Part shown: piece by piece, positions 6,311 to 7,245 of the stretch | How the letters are laid out: each line of letters opens with the position of its first letter | Numbering within the stretch: the stretch's first letter is position 1 | Origin: Oscillibacter sp. | Lineage (GTDB): Bacteria; Bacillota; Clostridia; Oscillospirales; Oscillospiraceae | DNA: 7,245 bases | Direction: 5' to 3' | NCBI GenBank assembly: GCA_020025475.1 | Contig: JAHHSA010000068.1 | Span: 1 to 7,245, forward strand | Notes under the pieces: generated by a model | What the model was told of the DNA's origin: nothing | The model's database searches: none | Seen by the model: only the letters and a program-made list of their open reading frames with translations | Program-made: the position numbers and the translations under genes

Positions 6311-7245
6311 ATGCAAAAAGCAGATGGAATGAATTATGCGCCCGTATCGCAGGGGAAAAAACACGTTGTTTGCCACGGGGACCAGTTTCCGTTCGGTGTG
6401 GTTGGCTTGGACCACGGTCATATCTACGCCATTTGTAACGGGCTGATAGAGTCCGGGGCCAAGCTGGTCCGCGTCTATGACCCTGACCCCAAAAAGGTAG
6501 CCGCGTTTTTGGAGCGCTATCCTCAAGCGGTAGCTGCCAAAAGTGAGGAGGAGGTGCTCTCCGACCCCGCACTCAAGCTGATTGCCGGTGCCCCACGGCC
6601 CGACCTGCGCTGTGATCTTGGCCTGAGGGTCATGCGCCACGGGAAAGACTACTTTGTGGACAAGCCTGGGATGCTCACCCTGGACGAGATCGAGGCCGCC
6701 CGGTCCTGCTGTGCCGAGACCGGTCGGAAGTATATGGTCTACTTCGGCGAGCGGGTCCATGTTGAGGGTTCTGTCTTTGCCCAGCAGCTCATTGAGCAGG
6801 GTGAGATCGGCGAGATCCTCCAGGTCACCATCCTGGCCCCCCACCGGCTGAATAAGGCTACGCGGCCCGACTGGTTCTTTGTGCCCGACCAGAATGGCGG
6901 CATCATCACCGACATCGGCAGCCATCAGATTGAACAGTTCCTGGCCTATACCGGTCAGGAGGAGGTAGAGGTGCTCAAAAGCGTCGTGGCAAACTACGCA
7001 AATCCGGACCACCCCAGCTTTGAGGACTTCGGCGAGGGCATCCTGAAGGCCAAAAATGGCGCTACTTGCTACTTCCGTGTGGACTGGTTCACCCCGGATG
7101 GGTTGGGCGCCTGGGGCGACGGCCGGGTATTCATTATGGGCACGAAGGGAACCATTGAGATCCGCAAATATATCAATGTAGGCGAGAGCAGCGAGGGGGA
7201 CAACGTTTACCTGGTCACCGCCGACAAGGAGCAGAAATACCATGT
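6311..7245 (+). CDS. Second Gfo/Idh/MocA-family oxidoreductase (3' end outside window)
   Basis: The frame is open from ATG 6311 to the window edge (311 codons plus two bases). GGGAG (6298-6302) lies eight bases upstream and the previous gene stops 16 bases before, so co-expression is likely. After a leader of about 27 residues comes FGVVGLDHGHIYAI (28-41), a Rossmann nucleotide loop of the GxxHGHI subgroup. YFVDKPGMLTL has Lys118 in a DKP variant of EKP. GGIITDIGSHQIEQF (196-210) has His205, with Glu208 replacing the usual Asp. The protein is clearly not a copy of the previous gene: glycine loop, lysine motif and C-terminal domain all differ. A second step on the same substrate, or a partner oxidising and re-reducing an intermediate, is plausible. 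Reaction unknown. Confidence 0.92.
   Translation, partial: MQKADGMNYAPVSQGKKHVVCHGDQFPFGVVGLDHGHIYAICNGLIESGAKLVRVYDPDPKKVAAFLERYPQAVAAKSEEEVLSDPALKLIAGAPRPDLRCDLGLRVMRHGKDYFVDKPGMLTLDEIEAARSCCAETGRKYMVYFGERVHVEGSVFAQQLIEQGEIGEILQVTILAPHRLNKATRPDWFFVPDQNGGIITDIGSHQIEQFLAYTGQEEVEVLKSVVANYANPDHPSFEDFGEGILKAKNGATCYFRVDWFTPDGLGAWGDGRVFIMGTKGTIEIRKYINVGESSEGDNVYLVTADKEQKYH

Overview
The window holds one rightward cluster of six protein genes behind a long (about 770 base) regulatory region. The order is a LacI-family regulator, a complete tripartite tricarboxylate transporter (TTT) in the order TctC, TctB, TctA, and two different Gfo/Idh/MocA-family NAD(P)-dependent oxidoreductases. The second oxidoreductase runs off the right edge. 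The substrate-binding protein carries a lipoprotein signal rather than a plain periplasmic signal peptide, the ribosome binding sites are strong AGGAGG-like ones, and the coding DNA is GC-rich with many C-ending codons. This suggests a GC-rich Gram-positive, possibly a gut clostridium of the Oscillospiraceae type. The taxonomic guess is inference from style only.

Positions 1-774 contain no gene I would defend, but they are rich in signals. At the far left a good promoter (TTGACA, 17 bases, extended -10 TGC-TAGACT) faces left, so a divergent gene probably lies outside the window. Next to it is a 16 bp hairpin (50-85). Then come a 30-base tandem duplication (162-217) and an 11 bp hairpin (299-324). 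A rightward promoter at 460-488 has a PurR/LacI-type operator just upstream (445-456, one mismatch from a perfect palindrome). A terminator-like stem followed by five T's (535-600) comes next, and then a second, perfect operator GCAAACGTTTGC (612-623), all ahead of the regulator's start codon at 775. The operator centres are 167 bp apart, close to 16 helical turns, which suits autoregulation by DNA looping.

Positions 775-4947 hold the regulator and transporter. The regulator and tctC overlap by ATGA. A strong hairpin with a short T tail sits between tctC and tctB and probably keeps the binding protein more abundant than the membrane subunits. TctC would capture an organic anion at the cell surface and TctA/TctB would import it.

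Positions 4948-7245 hold a 194-base spacer with inverted repeats and then the two oxidoreductases, separated by 16 bases. One has the classical EKP and HxxD residues; the other has DKP and a DxGxHxxE variant. The likely theme is sensing, uptake and redox conversion of one carboxylated compound such as a sugar acid. The substrate cannot be read from the sequence. The regulator lacks the usual VGFDD motif of sugar-binding LacI proteins and has an Arg there, which is consistent with an unusual, possibly anionic, effector.
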